The position numbers were made by a program, and so were the translations under genes. 10,270 nucleotides of DNA, taken from NCBI GenBank assembly GCA_013214445.1, contig JABSPG010000110.1, positions 1 through 10,270 on the forward strand, given 5' to 3'. Of this stretch, positions 8,279 through 10,270 are shown in pieces; position 1 is the first letter of the stretch, and each line of letters begins with the position of its first letter. The DNA comes from Ekhidna sp. (GTDB lineage: Bacteria > Bacteroidota > Bacteroidia > Cytophagales > Cyclobacteriaceae). Below the pieces are notes generated by a model that was not told where the DNA came from, searched no databases, and saw only the letters and a program-made list of their open reading frames with translations.

Positions 8279-8652
8279 TAAGATCTATTCAGCTTCGCAT
8301 CAATACTTTGAGTAGTGTGAGGCACAGCCATTAATCGCTCTTTGGAAATTAATTTACCCGTATCTACACAAATGCCGTAGGTTCCATTCTTAATCCTGAT
8401 CAAGGCATTTTCCAAATTATTAATAAACTTCTGCTGCCTCCCGGCGAGCTGGCTTAATTGCTCTTTTTCCGCGGTATCGGCACCATCTTCCAGTGTTTTT
8501 ACTGAAGAAAAAGTATCTCCGCTATCGTCTGATTCCCTGGTCAAAGAAGCTCTTAGGGTACTTAATTCCTCCTTTGCTTTTTCCAGTTTACCTAAAATCA
8601 AACTTTCGAACTCTTTTAGCTCTTCATCAGAATATCTTGTCTTATCGCTCAT
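8278..8652 (-). CDS. DksA/TraR-family protein with degenerate zinc finger
   Basis: This 124-residue protein has the plan of DksA-type factors, which enter the secondary channel of RNA polymerase. A long helical, probable coiled-coil region (about 8-88) is followed by a globular C-terminal part with the family blocks Y-G-I-C, G-K-L-I and R-L-x-A-V-P. The coiled-coil tip motif D-x-x-D-x-A is present as Asp56, Asp59, Ala61 (D-G-A-D-T-A); in DksA these residues act near the polymerase active site. The four-cysteine zinc site, Cx2Cx17Cx2C, keeps its exact spacing but only the first cysteine: Cys95, Thr98, Ser116, Ala119. The protein therefore cannot bind zinc in the usual way. Similar zinc-less members are, to my recollection, common in Bacteroidota. 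It heads the compact cluster with scpB and rluB, its stop overlapping the scpB start. No Shine-Dalgarno precedes the ATG at 8652. It is probably a transcription regulator, but whether it does the ppGpp-linked job of DksA is not shown. Confidence 0.87.
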   Translation of the reverse strand: MSDKTRYSDEELKEFESLILGKLEKAKEELSTLRASLTRESDDSGDTFSSVKTLEDGADTAEKEQLSQLAGRQQKFINNLENALIRIKNGTYGICVDTGKLISKERLMAVPHTTQSIDAKLNRS

Positions 8653-8752
8653 AGTAGTAACGGTTTAATAATACTATAACGTAAAATTCAAGCGAAAATA
8701 CTCAGCTTATAGCACAAAAAATAATGAGATAAATCCAAGAGGTCAGTTAAGC
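8653..8752 (-). promoter_or_regulatory. Intergenic region upstream of the DksA-like/scpB/rluB cluster, possible promoter
   Basis: This 100-nt A/T-rich gap must hold either readthrough sequence or the cluster's promoter. On the minus strand, TATTTTCG (8700-8693), 40 nt before the start codon, differs by one base from the Bacteroidota -7 consensus TAnnTTTG. A TTG lies upstream but at shorter than usual spacing, so the promoter call is weak. A T-rich tract on the minus strand (8721-8713) follows the lamin-tail gene, but I see no stable hairpin before it, so no terminator is called. Confidence 0.22.
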
Positions 8753-10270
8753 TCAAAAATCTCGACCTACAACTACTGTTTCTTTGATGAAGTTTGAGTT
8801 ACCATTTCCGTCATATATTTCGAAGATGATCAAGTAATAACCCATTCTTGCAATTTGTCCCTGATTTGTGTCTCCATCCCATCGAATGAAACCCGAAGTA
8901 GAAAGCAGTATACCTTGAGCTAAGTTCTTCACTAGTCGTCCGTTCTGATCATAAACATTGATGTTTGCAAATTGACCTGCGTTGGATAGCTCGTAGTTTA
9001 TGGTAGTAAAATCTCTACCTGTCCCTGCATTGCCAGGAATGAAGACCTCTGGGTTTGCAGACACAGTTCCAGACTGAGCTGCTAGTTCAAGAGATTGAGA
9101 ATTGGCATATCCGGGTGTAGCAAAACCCTCTGTACTTGCGGCAGACCTCCAATTATCTCCATTATTTGGCTGCTCGAAAGAGACTCTTTCCAGCGAAACA
9201 CCATCAACACTTTCTAAGAGCTGGTAATGATAGTCATCCGAGTAATTGAATGTTTCTACTATTTCATCGTTCTGATTAATCAATACTACTGTCCCTTCAG
9301 CGTTTGGATACCCAGGTAAAGATGCCAGCTGAACAAAATTTTCGGATTCCCCCTTTGGGTAATTTGTTAATAACAAGCTTCTGTCGATCGTGAACACGAG
9401 ATATTGACCGGGATCAATGACCAGTTCCGTCGCAGAAATAGGCTTTTCATTATCCACATCCCCGACATCATTTAGTGAAGCTAACTTCCAGTTCTTTAAA
9501 CTGATAAAATTCTCTGAGTCATTAAAAACTTCCACAAAATCCACCCCATTTGATCGAGGATTAAATAGCACTTCGCTCAGCTTGATTTCATCTTCAGTAG
9601 AAGTGATAGGAAGGGCGAAACTAAGAGAAGAGGATTCACTGCTATTTCCATTGCAATCATCTACTGCACTGATTTTTACTGTATACCGTATACTCGGAGT
9701 TAATGGCTCACTCAGCACAATAAAAAGTGAAGTAGTAAAACTTGGTTTAGCTATGACTTTCGCAACCAAAGCAGATGGTTCAAAGGAAAGGTCAATCTGG
9801 GAAACAATTGTAGGATCCAGCTGCTCTGAAAACTCCAATAACACAGTGTCTTCAGCCACGGCAATTGCGTCAATTAGCTGAGGAGCAAAACTATCAGGGA
9901 TTGCTTCAGTAACGGAATTCTCAAAACCAGGAGTACCGCGATTAGCAGCAGTCGAGGATGTCCAGTTTTCTGAACCCCCACATGGATTTGTAACATCCTT
10001 CATTTCTAGAGAGACTCCACCTACTCTATTCTGGTCACTACTATGCCAGTCATCACTATAAGAAACAGAAAAGATCAGTGCGTCTTTATAGAATAGCTGT
10101 AATTGCTCTCCCGCATTTGAAAGAGAGGGGAAGTTTGAAAGACTTATGATTGAACTCTGCGAAAATTCTGATGCGCCAGTAGAAGTTGTAATAGCCAAGT
10201 ATTCGCCTGGGTTAATATTGAGTTCGGAAAAAGATGCAGATCTACTATTATCAGTTAGCATCACCTCATT
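8753..10270 (-). CDS. Lamin-tail-domain surface or secreted protein, 5' end cut by the window edge
   Basis: The frame is open from the right edge to the TGA at 8755-8753, giving 505 residues. A GTG at 10264 is not a convincing start, because the preceding codons (Asn, Glu) continue a lamin-tail strand pattern. Counting from the edge, domains are: the end of one lamin-tail domain (about 1-122), an Ig-like Big_5-type domain (about 128-222, with E-F-S-E-Q-L-D and Y-T-V-K-I), a complete lamin-tail domain (about 228-393, with F-V-E-V-F-N and N-W-K-L), and a C-terminal FlgD-like Ig module (about 407-505, with V-Y-D-Q-N-G-R-L-V and W-D-G-D). The two lamin-tail domains end alike: Y-S-D-D-[WY]-H, G-V-S-L-E, N-W then G-[TF]-...-T-P-G-[FY]-x-N-S. 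Low cysteine and Lys content and many Ser, Asn and Thr fit an exported protein, probably with a signal peptide beyond the edge. Related multidomain proteins in Bacteroidota are exported. The exact ligand or enzyme partner is unknown; an N-terminal catalytic domain could lie outside the window. Confidence 0.85.
   Translation of the reverse strand, partial: NEVMLTDNSRSASFSELNINPGEYLAITTSTGASEFSQSSIISLSNFPSLSNAGEQLQLFYKDALIFSVSYSDDWHSSDQNRVGGVSLEMKDVTNPCGGSENWTSSTAANRGTPGFENSVTEAIPDSFAPQLIDAIAVAEDTVLLEFSEQLDPTIVSQIDLSFEPSALVAKVIAKPSFTTSLFIVLSEPLTPSIRYTVKISAVDDCNGNSSESSSLSFALPITSTEDEIKLSEVLFNPRSNGVDFVEVFNDSENFISLKNWKLASLNDVGDVDNEKPISATELVIDPGQYLVFTIDRSLLLTNYPKGESENFVQLASLPGYPNAEGTVVLINQNDEIVETFNYSDDYHYQLLESVDGVSLERVSFEQPNNGDNWRSAASTEGFATPGYANSQSLELAAQSGTVSANPEVFIPGNAGTGRDFTTINYELSNAGQFANINVYDQNGRLVKNLAQGILLSTSGFIRWDGDTNQGQIARMGYYLIIFEIYDGNGNSNFIKETVVVGRDF

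Noticed and set aside
8741..8750. GGTCAGTTAA here repeats the same 10 bases found at 1661-1670
   Set aside because: Dozens of shared 10-mers are expected by chance in 10 kb, and the two contexts (intergenic versus gltB coding) are unrelated.
9417..9881. A 154-codon open frame on the plus strand opposite the lamin-tail gene
   Set aside because: It is Ser/Thr/Leu-rich with no recognisable domain and is the complement of a frame with clear domain motifs; it is a shadow.
1..10270. Search for CRISPR arrays, tRNA genes, insertion sequences, toxin-antitoxin pairs or phage genes
   Set aside because: No regularly spaced repeats, cloverleaf-like sequences, transposase motifs or small gene pairs were seen; nearly all the window is taken by housekeeping genes and one surface-type protein gene.

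Overview
The window looks like ordinary chromosome of a member of the Bacteroidota, probably a Cytophagia-type marine or soil bacterium. Four things point that way. The base composition is moderately AT-rich. Most starts lack a clear Shine-Dalgarno sequence and are preceded by A/T-rich leaders. The DksA/TraR-like protein is of the zinc-less kind. There is a surface-type protein built from lamin-tail domains with a FlgD-like C-terminal module. This placement rests on protein style only; the window holds no rRNA or tRNA.

The left half reads rightward. The 3' part of an alpha/beta hydrolase gene enters from the left edge (2-877). A 207-nt intergenic region follows (878-1084), with several dyad symmetries, a possible intrinsic terminator and a leader hairpin. 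Next is gltBD (1085-6941), the large and small subunits of NADPH-type glutamate synthase (GOGAT), separated by 7 nt. They convert glutamine plus 2-oxoglutarate to two glutamates, the second half of the GS-GOGAT ammonia assimilation cycle. All expected catalytic and cofactor motifs are present in both subunits.

The right half reads leftward and converges on gltD with only 14 nt between stop codons. From right to left it has four genes. The first is the 3' part of a large, probably exported lamin-tail-domain protein (8753-10270, cut by the right edge). After a 100-nt gap comes a compact cluster: a DksA/TraR-like RNA polymerase-binding protein with a degenerate zinc finger (8278-8652), the condensin partner ScpB (7718-8278, start codon overlapping the previous stop as TAATG), and an RsuA/RluB-family rRNA pseudouridine synthase (6956-7699). 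The cluster combines chromosome segregation, ribosome maturation and possibly transcription control, and is probably one transcript.

I found no mobile element, CRISPR array, tRNA, rRNA, phage gene, defence island or frameshifted gene. No intergenic stretch exceeds 300 nt. I do not see a novel system here. The points most worth a second look are the zinc-less DksA-like protein coupled to scpB, the gltB leader structures and start choice, and the duplicated lamin-tail architecture.
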